A DNA stretch of 64,000 bases from Desulfovibrio sp. ZJ369 (lineage in GTDB: Bacteria > Desulfobacterota > Desulfovibrionia > Desulfovibrionales > Desulfovibrionaceae): assembly GCF_011039085.1 (NCBI RefSeq), contig NZ_JAAKEI010000003.1, positions 1 to 64,000 on the forward strand. Direction: 5' to 3'. The stretch's first letter is position 1. Each line of letters starts with the position of its first letter. Position numbers and translations under genes: made by a program. A model generated the notes under the pieces. The model was not told the DNA's origin. It ran no database searches and was given only the letters and a program-made list of their open reading frames with translations. This document shows positions 50,353 to 60,689 of the stretch, piece after piece.

Positions 50353-51059
50353 TCACAGCAGACCGTGCTGTCGGGCCCACAGCAGCAGCGCAAGTGCTCC
50401 CAAGCCCATGAGCAGCACGCCATAGGCCTGCCGGGTACGCAATGAGAGTATGGCGCCCATCAGCGAAGCGGCGAACACCATGGGCCAGGTCAGAAAAGGC
50501 AGGGACGGCGCGGCCTGCCAGGCATGGAGCACCGAACACAGGCTGAAAATAAGGCTGTAGCATACGGCATAGAGCAGGAATTGGCCAAAGGCCCTGAGCA
50601 GCGTGGCCCGCAAAATGGCCTGCCCGGGGGAAAGGCCGCATCCGTCGCCCTGACGCCAGGCTTCCAGCCTGTCCACCAAAGGATTCTGGACGACGCGCTG
50701 CCGGACTTCAAGGAAACTTCCCGCATAGGCAGCCGACATGACCAGGATCAAAGGCAAAAGCAACGGGCCGGGCTGATTCCAGCCGAAATGCGCGGCCAAT
50801 GGAAAGAGCAGCAAAAAAGCGAGGCCGCTGTAAGGAGGAACCACGCTGCCCAGCTCCAGCACATCCAGCCAGAGCAGCTCCAGGGTGATGCCCAAGGCCA
50901 GGGCCAACGCCCAGTCTGAGGTGCAGAAACCCGCAAGGAGAGCCAGGGATATGGGCCGGTCAATAATGCCTACAATGCAGGATGAGCGCGCCGCGCCCGC
51001 GAGGACAAAAAAAAAGCGTAGGGAAGCCCGGAGAATACAAGCTCAGAGAAGCTGATCAT
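50353..51059 (-). pseudogene. PTS mannose-family EIIC, frameshifted at a T9 tract
   Basis: The gene starts at ATG 51059 (MISFSELVFSGLPYAFF). After the nine-T run (complement of 51007-51015) it runs into an early stop. Adding one T would join it to the downstream frame (VLAGAARSSCIVGIIDRPIS, then LALALGITLELLWLDVLELG to LLWARQHGLL at 50353). That frame is a sorbose/mannose-type EIIC membrane protein. The lesion may be a true off state in a slippery tract, a sequencing error or decay. It overlaps the EIIB stop. Confidence 0.8.
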
Positions 51060-51501
51060 AGGATCCTCGCACGGTTTCCGTAGGCACGCAACGAAAGTCA
51101 AGTTGCACCAGATGCTGCCGCATGAAGCGCAGATCCTCCCTGTCCTGCGCGGAAAGGGCCACATGGGGCAGAAGCTGCAATTTGTCGGGCCCATAGTGCA
51201 GATTGCCCAGATTAAGCACCTGCATGGCTATGCCGTCGTCACAGGCTCGCCGTGCGTCCTGGCAGTTGGCAAAAAGCACGAAACTGTCCTCACCGCAGGC
51301 GTCCAGCGTCGCCGTCAGCAGCCGGAGGGGGATAAAATGCGTGCGCACGCGCTGCGGCACGGCCAATTCCACAATCTGTTGACGCAATGTGTCCGCGGCC
51401 AATTCATTATTGGCCACCACCAGATGCCTGGCTCCGGTATAGGGCAGCCAGGCCTCAATGATCTGGCCGTGGACCAGACGATTATCCACACGAAACCACA
51501 T
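51043..51501 (-). CDS. PTS mannose/sorbose-family EIIB component
   Basis: This 152-aa protein has the EIIB-sorbose start FRVDNRLVHGQIIEAWLPY, with the phosphorylated His in LVHGQ, followed by ARHLVVANNELAAD. It would pass phosphate from EIIA to the sugar carried by EIIC. In this lineage these EII genes sit beside rapZ, hpf and rpoN and may regulate rather than transport. It lies three bases from the EIIA stop. Confidence 0.92.
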   Translation of the reverse strand: MWFRVDNRLVHGQIIEAWLPYTGARHLVVANNELAADTLRQQIVELAVPQRVRTHFIPLRLLTATLDACGEDSFVLFANCQDARRACDDGIAMQVLNLGNLHYGPDKLQLLPHVALSAQDREDLRFMRQHLVQLDFRCVPTETVRGSYDQLL

Positions 51502-51503
51502 TA

Positions 51504-51947
51504 TTATTCGCCCGATTTATCGCGGGCCCTGTTGCGCAGCATGCTGCCTGCCACAACAATGCCCTTGGCGCCGGCCTCGCCGGCGAGCTGCGCAAGTTCT
51601 TCGAGCTCTTTGTCGCGTGAAGTGAAAACTTTAAGCAGCATGGGCAAATTGACGCCGGTCACCACTTCCACATGATGATTTCCCAACAGGGAAAGCGCCA
51701 GATTGGTCGGCGTTCCGCCGAACATGTCTGTGAGAATGATCACGCCCGCGCCCTTGTCCAGACGTTGGGCCGCGTCATCCAGACGGCGCACGGTTTCCGA
51801 AACCTCATGCGCCACATCAACGCTGATCGAACTGCAGTCGCTCAGCGGTCCCAATATAAATTCGGCAGTGCGCAGCATGGCCGAGCCGTAATCAGCATGG
51901 GATACAATAATAATCCCAACCTGCGCCGCCTTTTTTTCATCCGTCAT
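51504..51947 (-). CDS. PTS mannose-family EIIA component
   Basis: This 147-aa protein has the EIIA-Man pattern: GIIIVSHADYGSAML with the phospho-acceptor His near residue 17, VDVAHEVSETV, GAGVIILTDMFGGTPTNLALSLL and VVTGVNLPMLLK. The ATG at 51947 has GAGGA upstream and is preferred over an open frame reaching 51995. It follows rapZ on the same strand. Confidence 0.93.
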   Translation of the reverse strand: MTDEKKAAQVGIIIVSHADYGSAMLRTAEFILGPLSDCSSISVDVAHEVSETVRRLDDAAQRLDKGAGVIILTDMFGGTPTNLALSLLGNHHVEVVTGVNLPMLLKVFTSRDKELEELAQLAGEAGAKGIVVAGSMLRNRARDKSGE

Positions 51948-51981
51948 GGCAATCCTCGTAAAGCAAAGCCTGCCAGTTTTT

Positions 51982-52914
51982 TCAGCCGAGTTCAAGGTGG
52001 CGGTGCTCCAGCGTAGCGGGATAATCCGCCTGGCGCAACGCCTGCAGAATTTCTTCAGCCATGGCCACGGAGCGATGCCGCCCGCCTGTGCAGCCCACGG
52101 CTATGGCGACCCGGTAGCGCCCTTCGGCTTCCATCAGGGGCAGTATGAAAAAAAGCAGATCGAGCAGTTTGCCCTTGAATTCCTGTGCGGCGGGCGAAGC
52201 CAGAACATGATCCGCAACGGCTTTGTCCTTGCCGCAAAGGGGGCGCAAGCTTTCAACAAAATAGGGATTAGGCAGAAAGCGCAGGTCAAAGACAAAATCA
52301 GCCTCACGCGGCACGCCGTATTTGAAGCCGAATGAGATGACATTCACGCGGATGGCCCGCAAGTTGCCCTTATTGCCGCTCCAGCGTTTTTGAATTGCCC
52401 TGCGCAGATCATGGATGGAGAAACGCGAGGTGTCAATGACCAGATCAGCCATTTCCCGCAGCGGGCGTAAGCTGCTGCGTTCCGCGGAAAGCGCCGCTTC
52501 CAGCCCCATGCCCTCCCGTTCAAGCGGATGGGGACGGCGGGTGGTGGCGTAGCGGCGCATAAGTTCCTGGGCATCGGCTTCCAGAAAAAGCAACAGCGGC
52601 CGGATGCCCTTGGCGGTCATGGCGCTCAGGGCTTCATTGATTTCATCCAGAAAATCGTTCTGGCGCATATCCATGCCCAGGGCAATGCCCTTAAAATGGC
52701 TCATGGACGGGCGTTCCATCATGTCGACCATTTCCGGCGCCAGGCTGGCGGGCAGGCCGTCTACGGAAAAGTAGCGCAAATCCTCAAACACCCGCAAAGC
52801 CGTGCTCTTGCCCGCTCCGGAAAGGCCGGTGACGATGCAGGCCTGCACCGGCGCCTGTGCCGGGGCGCTGGTTTCAGGGGAATCGGGGGCGGCGTGCGGG
52901 GCAGATGTGCTCAT
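51982..52914 (-). CDS. rapZ: RNase adapter protein / nucleotide-binding protein RapZ
   Basis: This 310-aa protein has the N-terminal Walker A GLSGAGKS (residues 30-37), the block [28 protein letters not shown] and RRPHP, and the C-terminal [14 protein letters not shown]. In enterobacteria RapZ controls GlmS through small RNAs and RNase E; its role in this group is not established. It lies between hpf and the PTS EIIA gene. The ATG lacks a strong Shine-Dalgarno. Confidence 0.94.
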   Translation of the reverse strand: MSTSAPHAAPDSPETSAPAQAPVQACIVTGLSGAGKSTALRVFEDLRYFSVDGLPASLAPEMVDMMERPSMSHFKGIALGMDMRQNDFLDEINEALSAMTAKGIRPLLLFLEADAQELMRRYATTRRPHPLEREGMGLEAALSAERSSLRPLREMADLVIDTSRFSIHDLRRAIQKRWSGNKGNLRAIRVNVISFGFKYGVPREADFVFDLRFLPNPYFVESLRPLCGKDKAVADHVLASPAAQEFKGKLLDLLFFILPLMEAEGRYRVAIAVGCTGGRHRSVAMAEEILQALRQADYPATLEHRHLELG

Positions 52915-52926
52915 GACAATGCTCGC

Positions 52927-52967
52927 CCTGTCGGAACGATCTTTGTAACAAGAATCGTTCCGACAGG
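52927..52967. promoter_or_regulatory. Perfect 14-bp hairpin between hpf and rapZ
   Basis: CCTGTCGGAACGAT (52927-52940) and ATCGTTCCGACAGG (52954-52967) form a perfect stem with a 13-base loop. No T run follows on the minus strand, so it is not a simple terminator. It may be a processing or mRNA-stability element separating hpf from rapZ. Confidence 0.6.
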
Positions 52968-52980
52968 AAATTATGTATAC

Positions 52981-53520
52981 TTACAATACCGGATCTATCA
53001 AAGCATAGCCGGCTGTGCGCCTGCGATAGACCACATTCACGCGGTTGTTTTCCGCATTAAGAAAAACCAGAAATTCTCCGCCAATGGAGTCCAATTGCAT
53101 AATCGCCTCATCAAGATGCATCGGCTTGGGCGCGAAGCGATCCGTGCCCACCACCGTCTGCGATTCCTCAGGCTGCGCGTCAAGATTATATGTAAAAACA
53201 TCCACGTCGGCATTGCGAGCCGTGCGGCGCTGCTCCTTGACCCGCGAAACCTGGCGCTTGATTTGCGCTTCTATCTTGTCCGTCACAAGATCAATGGCCG
53301 CGTACATGTCCGTGGTTTGTTCCGTGGCTTTGATATGCAGACCTTCGCCGCTGACGGTCACCTCGCAGCGATGGCGAAACTTGTCCACCGTCAGAACCAC
53401 GCTCACGTCCAGACCCGCGGACTTTCCGAAAAAACGGCCCAGCTTTTCCATACGGCGACGGGCATACTTCTTGAGATGATCGGAGGCCTCGAAATTCTTG
53501 AAGGCAAAAGAGATATTCAT
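52981..53520 (-). CDS. hpf: Ribosome hibernation promoting factor, long form
   Basis: This 179-aa protein has an N-terminal HPF/YfiA domain (MNISFAFKNFEASDHLKKYA, then ARRRMEKLGRFFGKSA) and a C-terminal dimerisation domain (VVGTDRFAPKPMHLDEAIMQ, then NRVNVVYRRRTAGYALIDP), the long form that makes 100S ribosomes alone. The ATG at 53520 has GGAGGAG upstream. It is 35 bases from rpoN, the order seen in many proteobacteria. Confidence 0.95.
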   Translation of the reverse strand: MNISFAFKNFEASDHLKKYARRRMEKLGRFFGKSAGLDVSVVLTVDKFRHRCEVTVSGEGLHIKATEQTTDMYAAIDLVTDKIEAQIKRQVSRVKEQRRTARNADVDVFTYNLDAQPEESQTVVGTDRFAPKPMHLDEAIMQLDSIGGEFLVFLNAENNRVNVVYRRRTAGYALIDPVL

Positions 53521-53555
53521 GTACTCCTCCTTGGATGGCAACGCACAACGCGAAA

Positions 53556-54983
53556 TCAGAAGTGCTCCTTGCGCTTGGATGACGAGGGAATATCAAGCGC
53601 AGTGCGGTATTTGGCCACTGTACGCCGGGCAATGTTGACCTTCAGGTGTTCCTTGAGCATTTCGCCGATGCGCTCGTCGCTCAGGGGGGCCTTGGCGTCC
53701 TCCTCGGCGATGAATTTCTTGATCAGGGCTTTGACGCTTTCGGAACCTACATGGCTGCCGTCGTCCAATGCAAGGCCACTGTTGAAAAAGAACTTCAATT
53801 CAAAGATCCCGTGCGGCGTGGCCACATATTTATTGGTGGTAATGCGGCTGACCGTGGATTCGTGCATGCCGATGTCATCGGCAATGTCTTTGAGAATCAA
53901 CGGGGCCAGTTTTGTGACGCCGTCTTCAAAAAAAGCCTGCTGATGGCGCACGATGCTCTCCATCACCTTATAAAGCGTGCGCTGGCGCTGGTAAAGGCTT
54001 TTGATCAACCAGGAAGCCGAGCGCATTTTTTCCGTGCAATACTCTTTTTCCTTCTCCGACGCCGCGTCCATGTCCATCCGGGACAAGGAAGAAAGCTGCA
54101 ACTGCGGCAGGCCGTCCTCATTGAGCAGAATCACGAATTCGTCGCCCATCTTGTAGACAAAGACGTCCGGGCTCACAAAGGTGGGCTCGCCGCCGCCGAA
54201 ACTGGCTCCGGGCAAAGGATCAAGACTCTGGATGATCTCCAGGTATTCCTTGAGTTCCTCCATGTCCAACTTGAACTTGCGCAGCAGGGGCTTGTAGCGT
54301 TTGGCCTCAAGATCCTCAAGGTGCGACTGCACCAGCTCCAGCAAAACAGGATCGCGGTCATAATGCAGATTTTTGAGCTGCACCAGGAGGCACTCGCGCG
54401 CGTCGCGCGCGGCCACGCCCACGGGATCGAACAGTTGCACGCGCTGGAGCACCGTCTGGACTTCTTCGGGGCTGGACCTGGTCAGCGCGGCGATTTCCTC
54501 CAGCGTAGCCTGCAGGTAGCCGGAAGAAGAGAGGTTGCCGATGATCGCCTCGCCGATCTCTTTTTGGCGCTCGCTCAGCGTGGAAAGGCGCAACTGCCAG
54601 AGCAAATGGCCTTCAAGCGTGGGTTTTGCGGCATACCGGGCTTCCAGCGGCGAAATTTCCTCGGCGCTTTCGGATTCGCGCGACTGCGCAAGGCGGGGAG
54701 TGCTGGCAAATTCGCCGAGATAGTCCTCCCAGTCCGCGTCACGAGCCAGCTCCTTGTCGTAAACGCCCTCTTCCGCCGCATCCTGCCGGCTTTCCGGCTG
54801 CTCGGCAGTAGCAGGATCGTCGCCTGCGGATTCTTCAAGGAAAGGATTATCCAGCAATTCCTGCTGCACAGTCTCCAACAGCTCCAGACGCGAGAGCTGC
54901 AACAGCTTGATGGCCTGCTGCAGTTGCGGAGTCATTACGAGCTGTTGAGCCAGTTTTAACTGCTGACGAAGTTCCAGTGCCAT
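53556..54983 (-). CDS. rpoN: RNA polymerase sigma-54 factor
   Basis: This 475-aa protein has the sigma-54 N-terminal activator-interaction region (ALELRQQLKLAQQLVMTPQLQQAIKLLQLSRLEL), an acidic region II, the core-binding domain (FDPVGVAARDARECLLVQL), a helix-turn-helix, and the RpoN box (ARRTVAKYR) near the C-terminus. The frame extends upstream to 55232, but the canonical start is ATG 54983. It directs enhancer-dependent transcription and heads the rpoN-hpf-rapZ-PTS cluster. Confidence 0.96.
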   Translation of the reverse strand: MALELRQQLKLAQQLVMTPQLQQAIKLLQLSRLELLETVQQELLDNPFLEESAGDDPATAEQPESRQDAAEEGVYDKELARDADWEDYLGEFASTPRLAQSRESESAEEISPLEARYAAKPTLEGHLLWQLRLSTLSERQKEIGEAIIGNLSSSGYLQATLEEIAALTRSSPEEVQTVLQRVQLFDPVGVAARDARECLLVQLKNLHYDRDPVLLELVQSHLEDLEAKRYKPLLRKFKLDMEELKEYLEIIQSLDPLPGASFGGGEPTFVSPDVFVYKMGDEFVILLNEDGLPQLQLSSLSRMDMDAASEKEKEYCTEKMRSASWLIKSLYQRQRTLYKVMESIVRHQQAFFEDGVTKLAPLILKDIADDIGMHESTVSRITTNKYVATPHGIFELKFFFNSGLALDDGSHVGSESVKALIKKFIAEEDAKAPLSDERIGEMLKEHLKVNIARRTVAKYRTALDIPSSSKRKEHF

Positions 54984-55221
54984 GTCTGCTCTTTTAGCTG
55001 AGTCCGGACGAAAAAGCCCGAGAAGAGATTTTCTTGTATCAAGTACTGTGCCACACGCGAAAAAATTATGCAATAGCCGGAGGTTGCGAGCATGAAAAGA
55101 AAGAGAAGCCCGGCCTGAACTCCGGCAGAGCACAGAAAGGCACAATTTCCAAGATAAGGCGTGCTGTCCGATGGGCAAGCCCTGCCGCATCCCGGCTGCT
55201 TGCAAACCGGCGGCGTGTGCT

Positions 55222-55263
55222 GAAAACCCCACAGGGAAAGGCTGTTGTCTTTCCCTGTGGGGT
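55222..55263 (-). terminator. Terminator of pyrG
   Basis: A perfect 15-bp stem (55249-55263 with 55226-55240) and an 8-base loop are followed by TTTTC on the minus strand, about 40 bases past the pyrG stop. Confidence 0.9.
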
Positions 55264-55303
55264 CATGCCCACCATCAGGAGTGGAATTCTCAAAAAAGGC
55301 AGG

Positions 55304-57028
<1,725 letters not shown>

Positions 57029-57189
57029 CTACGCAAGGCAAGCTACGTAGTGTATTTTTCCCTTTTTCAGCAAGGCGCGGTCGTCGATCCCGACCGCCTT
57101 TTTCGCCCCTGGCAGCGGCGCCCGCGTTTTCAGACGGCTGTGTTGCCGTGCTGCTGTTTTCCGAAGATCTTCAAGGAGGCTCCACCGGC

Positions 57190-57999
57190 ATGGCCACGGT
57201 CAACGTATTGGTAATCACCGGCTACGGCGTCAATTCGCATCTGGAAACCGCGCACACGGCGCGCCTGGCCGGGGCCGACAGGGCCGATGTGGTGCATTTT
57301 TCCGATCTGGTCGCCGCCAGGGTACGTTTGTCCGAGTATGATTTTTTGATCTTTCCCGGCGGCTTTCTGGATGGCGATGACTTGGGCGCGGCCCAGGCTG
57401 CGGCAATGCGCTGGCGGTATCTCAAGGATGCAGCCGGCACGCCGCTCCTGCAACATCTGCAGGATTTTCTGGATCAGGGAAAGTTGATTTTAGGCATCTG
57501 CAACGGTTTTCAGCTTTTGGTCAAACTGGGCTTGCTGCCCGCCCTGGGCGGCGTGCGTTTTGAGCGTCAGGTTTCCCTCGGGCACAACGATTCCGCGCGT
57601 TACGAGGATCGCTGGGTGCATTTGCTGCCCAACCCCCAAAGCCCCTGTGTTTTTACAAAGGGGCTGCCCATGCTGGCCATGCCCGTCCGCCACGGCGAGG
57701 GCAAGCTGGTTCCCGAGAATGAAGACTGTCTGCGCCGCCTGCAGGCAGAACAGCTTATCGCTCTGCAGTATGTGGATCCCGATACCGGCAAGCCTACCCA
57801 GGAGTATCCGCTTAATCCCAACGGTTCGATCCTTGCCGTTGCAGGGCTGAGCGATCCTTCCGGCCGCATTCTGGGGCTCATGCCTCACCCCGAAGCCTTT
57901 CACCATGTAACAAATCACCCTGCCTGGACGCGAGGCGAGCTGGATCCGCCCGGAACGCTGCTTTTTGTCAATGCAGTGCGTTATTTGCGCGGTCAGTAG
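57190..57999 (+). CDS. purQ: PurQ-like glutamine amidotransferase (FGAM synthase subunit)
   Basis: This 269-aa class I amidotransferase has VLVITGYGVNSHLETAHTA, FLIFPGGFLDGDDLG, the nucleophilic Cys in LGICNGFQLLVKLG and the catalytic His/Glu in LMPHPEAFHH. It resembles PurQ, which supplies ammonia for formylglycinamidine ribonucleotide synthesis. AAGGAGG lies about ten bases before the ATG at 57190. Its TAG stop is the first three bases of the repeat element at 57997-58136. Confidence 0.88.
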   Translation: MATVNVLVITGYGVNSHLETAHTARLAGADRADVVHFSDLVAARVRLSEYDFLIFPGGFLDGDDLGAAQAAAMRWRYLKDAAGTPLLQHLQDFLDQGKLILGICNGFQLLVKLGLLPALGGVRFERQVSLGHNDSARYEDRWVHLLPNPQSPCVFTKGLPMLAMPVRHGEGKLVPENEDCLRRLQAEQLIALQYVDPDTGKPTQEYPLNPNGSILAVAGLSDPSGRILGLMPHPEAFHHVTNHPAWTRGELDPPGTLLFVNAVRYLRGQ

Positions 58000-58136
58000 A
58001 GCAGATTACCTTTGACTTTTTATGAAAGTCAAAGTGGCATTCAGGCGAAAAACGCGGTTTTCGCCAGAATGTACGCCGCGTTGCGGCGGCTGCCGCTTTC
58101 GTGTCAGCAGAGCATTTTCAAAGTGAAAATGCTCTA
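57997..58136. repeat. TAGAGC...CTCTA palindromic element (140 bp)
   Basis: Nearly identical to the reverse complement of 26486-26626, with only a few differences. It consists of TTTGACTTT-TTATG-AAAGTCAAA, a central GCGAAAA...TTTTCGC hairpin and AGAGCATTTTCAAAGTGAAAATGCTCT at the right end. It begins exactly on the TAG stop codon of the PurQ-like gene and ends CTCTA. Confidence 0.88.
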
Positions 58137-58203
58137 GCCGCAGCCCGCAGCATTCCGAATGCGGTTGACGCACGAGGAACGGCAGTGGCAATGCCCTCGC
58201 CCA

Positions 58204-58404
58204 TTGACAAAGTTCTTTCTTTGGGGTAATTTTTACAAATTAACAGCTAAATGGGTAAAACCAATGTCGCGTGAATCCGAAGCAAATTCGCGCGCCGCCC
58301 TCTGCAAGGTGCGAACACTATTGCCGCAAGTTTCTGTTTCTTTGAGTACGCCGGATAATTTTGCAAGGCGCTTTCTCTGCCCAAGGCAAGAAAGTGCCTT
58401 TTTT
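58204..58404 (+). ncRNA. Candidate small RNA or attenuated leader before the Nif3-like gene
   Basis: A promoter (TTGACA 58204-58209, 17-base spacer, TAATTT 58227-58232) predicts a start near 58239. A compact intrinsic terminator (AAGGCA, loop AGAAAG, TGCCTT, then TTTT) lies at 58383-58404, just before the Nif3-like start at 58421. The enclosed ~165-base RNA has no credible open frame beyond a seven-codon one. It is either a discrete small RNA or a leader that attenuates the downstream gene. Confidence 0.5.
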
Positions 58405-58420
58405 AGTAAAGGCAATATTG

Positions 58421-59215
58421 ATGCAACTTATTGAAATAATTAATTCCATTGAAAAAATTGCGCCTCTTGCCGCGGCAGCGTCCTGGGATCGTTCGGGCCT
58501 GCAGGTAGCTGCCCGGCGCGAGGATGTCGCGGCTCTGGCCGTTTGCCTGGATCCTACGCCCTCTTCCGTGCGCAACGCCCTTGAGCTGGGCGCGGAGTGC
58601 ATTCTCAGTCATCATCCTTTGCTGCTTACGCCGGTATTGCCCACTCGGCTGGACGACTACCACGAGGTTTTGCGCCTCCTGCTGGTGGCCGATGTGCCGC
58701 TCTATGCGGCGCATACCTCCCTGGATGTCAACGGGCGCGGACCGGCCGGCTGGCTGGCTCAGGAGCTTGAGTTGCGCAATCTCGCGGTGCTGGAGCCGAC
58801 AAGCGGGCAGCCTTTCGGCGATACGCTTCCTCTCGGCTTCGGTCTGGCCGGCGATCTGCCCTCCCCTCTCGGCTTTGAAGCAATTGTGGAAATCCTGGCC
58901 CGTCACCTGGACTTGTCCACAGCCGCGCTTTGCGGCCCAACGCCGGGAACGATCAGACGTCTGGCCTATTGCACGGGTTCGGGTTCTTCCCTGTTGCCCG
59001 CAGCGCGCGCGGCCGGGGCCGATCTTTTTATAACCGGCGACGTGAAATACCACACGGCGCTCGCCGCTGAAATTTCCACGCTTGATGTCGGGCATCACAG
59101 CCTTGAAGAAGAAATGATGCGCCGCATGTGTCGTTTGCTGCAGGAGCGTCTTGAGCCTTTGGAAATTTTTTTCGTGCCTTCCAGGTCTCCGCTGCGCCCG
59201 CTTGTTGTGTCATGA
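58421..59215 (+). CDS. Nif3-like dinuclear metal-centre protein (DUF34)
   Basis: This 264-aa protein starts MQLIEIINSIEKIAPLAAAA-SWDRSGLQV and has the metal ligands of the family in SHHPLLLTPV (His-His) and, near the C-terminus, ITGDVKYHTALAAE and VGHHSLEEEMM. The hexameric family is widespread; proposed roles include GTP cyclohydrolase-related metal chaperoning, but none is settled. It is followed 19 bases later by the zinc-ribbon coiled-coil gene, a common neighbour pair. Confidence 0.9.
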   Translation: MQLIEIINSIEKIAPLAAAASWDRSGLQVAARREDVAALAVCLDPTPSSVRNALELGAECILSHHPLLLTPVLPTRLDDYHEVLRLLLVADVPLYAAHTSLDVNGRGPAGWLAQELELRNLAVLEPTSGQPFGDTLPLGFGLAGDLPSPLGFEAIVEILARHLDLSTAALCGPTPGTIRRLAYCTGSGSSLLPAARAAGADLFITGDVKYHTALAAEISTLDVGHHSLEEEMMRRMCRLLQERLEPLEIFFVPSRSPLRPLVVS

Positions 59216-59234
59216 CTCCCAGGAGGTTTACGGT

Positions 59235-60002
59235 ATGAGCAGTGCCTTGTATTTTGATCAGATAAAGCAGTTGGTGGAATTGCAAAAGGTCGATGACGCC
59301 ATCTTTGCCGTCCGGCAGGAGCTGGAGAGCGCCCCTCGTGACCTTGAGGAACTGGAACAGCGTTTTGAAGCAGCCGATGCGCAGCGCAATCGCGTGCTGG
59401 ATAAACTCGCGCACTTGCAGGAACAGCAAAAACGACTTTCTCTGGAAATCGATGACGACTCCGCCCGAATCAAAAAGAGCAAGAACAAGCTCATGCAAGT
59501 GGGCAATACACGCGAATACCATGCCATGATGCGTGAGATGGACAGCATGGAAAAAGTCAACCGCTCTCGGGAAGAAGAAAAAATGACTCTTCTGGAAGAG
59601 TTGCAGTTGCAAAATGACGCGCTGGCCAAAATTGATCGCGACTATTCTGCCCTTAAGGCAGAACTTGAAGTAAAGCGCGACGGCTTGGAGGAAAAACTCC
59701 GCAAGGCCAAGGACAATCTGGAAGAATTGAATGAAAAGCGCAGCCAGGTCAGCAAGCTCATTCCTCAGCCCGTGTTCATGCGCTATGAGTTCATTCGCGT
59801 GCGCCTGGAGCATCCCGTGATTGTCGCCGTCAAAGACGGCGTTTGCTCGGGCTGCAATATTGCCGTGCCGCCGCAGTCCTTTATTGAGTTACAGCGTGGT
59901 CAGCAGATTCTGAGTTGCCCCAACTGCCAGCGTCTTATTTTCTGGTGCGAGCATTTCAGCATGCCTGAAGAAGCGCCTGAAGTGACTGCTCCCGTCGATT
60001 GA
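59235..60002 (+). CDS. Zinc-ribbon coiled-coil protein (DUF164/CdsZ family)
   Basis: This 255-aa protein is a long coiled coil (about residues 5-180) with a C-terminal C4 zinc ribbon (CSGCNIAVPP and CPNCQRLIFW). The family is often next to nif3-like genes; its members are thought to act as scaffold or regulatory proteins. AGGAGG lies eight bases before the ATG at 59235. It probably shares a transcript with the Nif3-like gene. Confidence 0.9.
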   Translation: MSSALYFDQIKQLVELQKVDDAIFAVRQELESAPRDLEELEQRFEAADAQRNRVLDKLAHLQEQQKRLSLEIDDDSARIKKSKNKLMQVGNTREYHAMMREMDSMEKVNRSREEEKMTLLEELQLQNDALAKIDRDYSALKAELEVKRDGLEEKLRKAKDNLEELNEKRSQVSKLIPQPVFMRYEFIRVRLEHPVIVAVKDGVCSGCNIAVPPQSFIELQRGQQILSCPNCQRLIFWCEHFSMPEEAPEVTAPVD

Positions 60003-60148
60003 CGCTATGTCATTGTGCAGGCCGATTCCGCGCCATGACGTGCCTTTTGCTGCCCCCTTGCGCGGCCACGTTGCAACTCGCTGCAAAAATGGCATGCCTT
60101 GCAAGGCGCTTCGCCGATAGGAGAGAATGACGACACGCTGTAAAAAAT

Positions 60149-60564
60149 GCGGGAGTCGGACAGACCGTCGCTGCGGGCCATTGCGCCCGGAGAGGAAAGT
60201 CCGGGCTCCACAGGGCAGGACGCTGGGTAACACCCAGGAGGGGCGACCCTCGGAAAGCGCCACAGAAAGCAAACCGCCCCGCACCCAAACCGGCACGAAG
60301 GACGCCAGACCTTTTTCTGGCCTCCCTGCGGATTTGGGCGCGGGGTAAGGGTGAAACGGTGGGGCAAGAGCCCACCAGATGCCGCGGCGACGCGGCATGC
60401 TCGGCATACCCCGTTCGGAGCAAGACCAAATAGGGAAGGCGGTCGGCCCGGCCACAGCCTTCCGGGTAGGTTGCTTGAGGGCGCGGGCAACTGCGCTCCT
60501 AGAGGAATGACGGTCAGATGCGGCTTGCCGCATGACAGAACCCGGCTTATCGTCCGGCTCCCGC
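60149..60564 (+). ncRNA. rnpB: RNase P RNA (class A)
   Basis: The ends pair: GCGGGAGTCGGAC (60149-60161) with GTCCGGCTCCCGC (60552-60564). Conserved RNase P blocks are present: GAGGAAAGTCCGGGCTCC near 60196, ACAGAAAGCAAACCG, AAGGGTGAAACGGTGGGGCAAGAGC as two short blocks near 60347-60371, and ACAGAACCCGGCTTAT near 60535. It is the catalytic RNA that matures tRNA and tmRNA 5' ends. Confidence 0.96.
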
Positions 60565-60689
60565 CGAAAAAAGATAGTATCCTGTGCAGAGGAATGGATG
60601 CCGGCTGCACAGCCGTGTGAAATCCGATTTGGCCCCCATTGACCGGCGGCCCTCAAAGAATCCACCCTTCAGCCGCCAGAGGCCGCGCC

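Noticed and set aside
60005-60610. Open frames across the RNase P RNA
   Set aside because: The region is a structured RNA with paired ends and conserved blocks; the frames are incidental.
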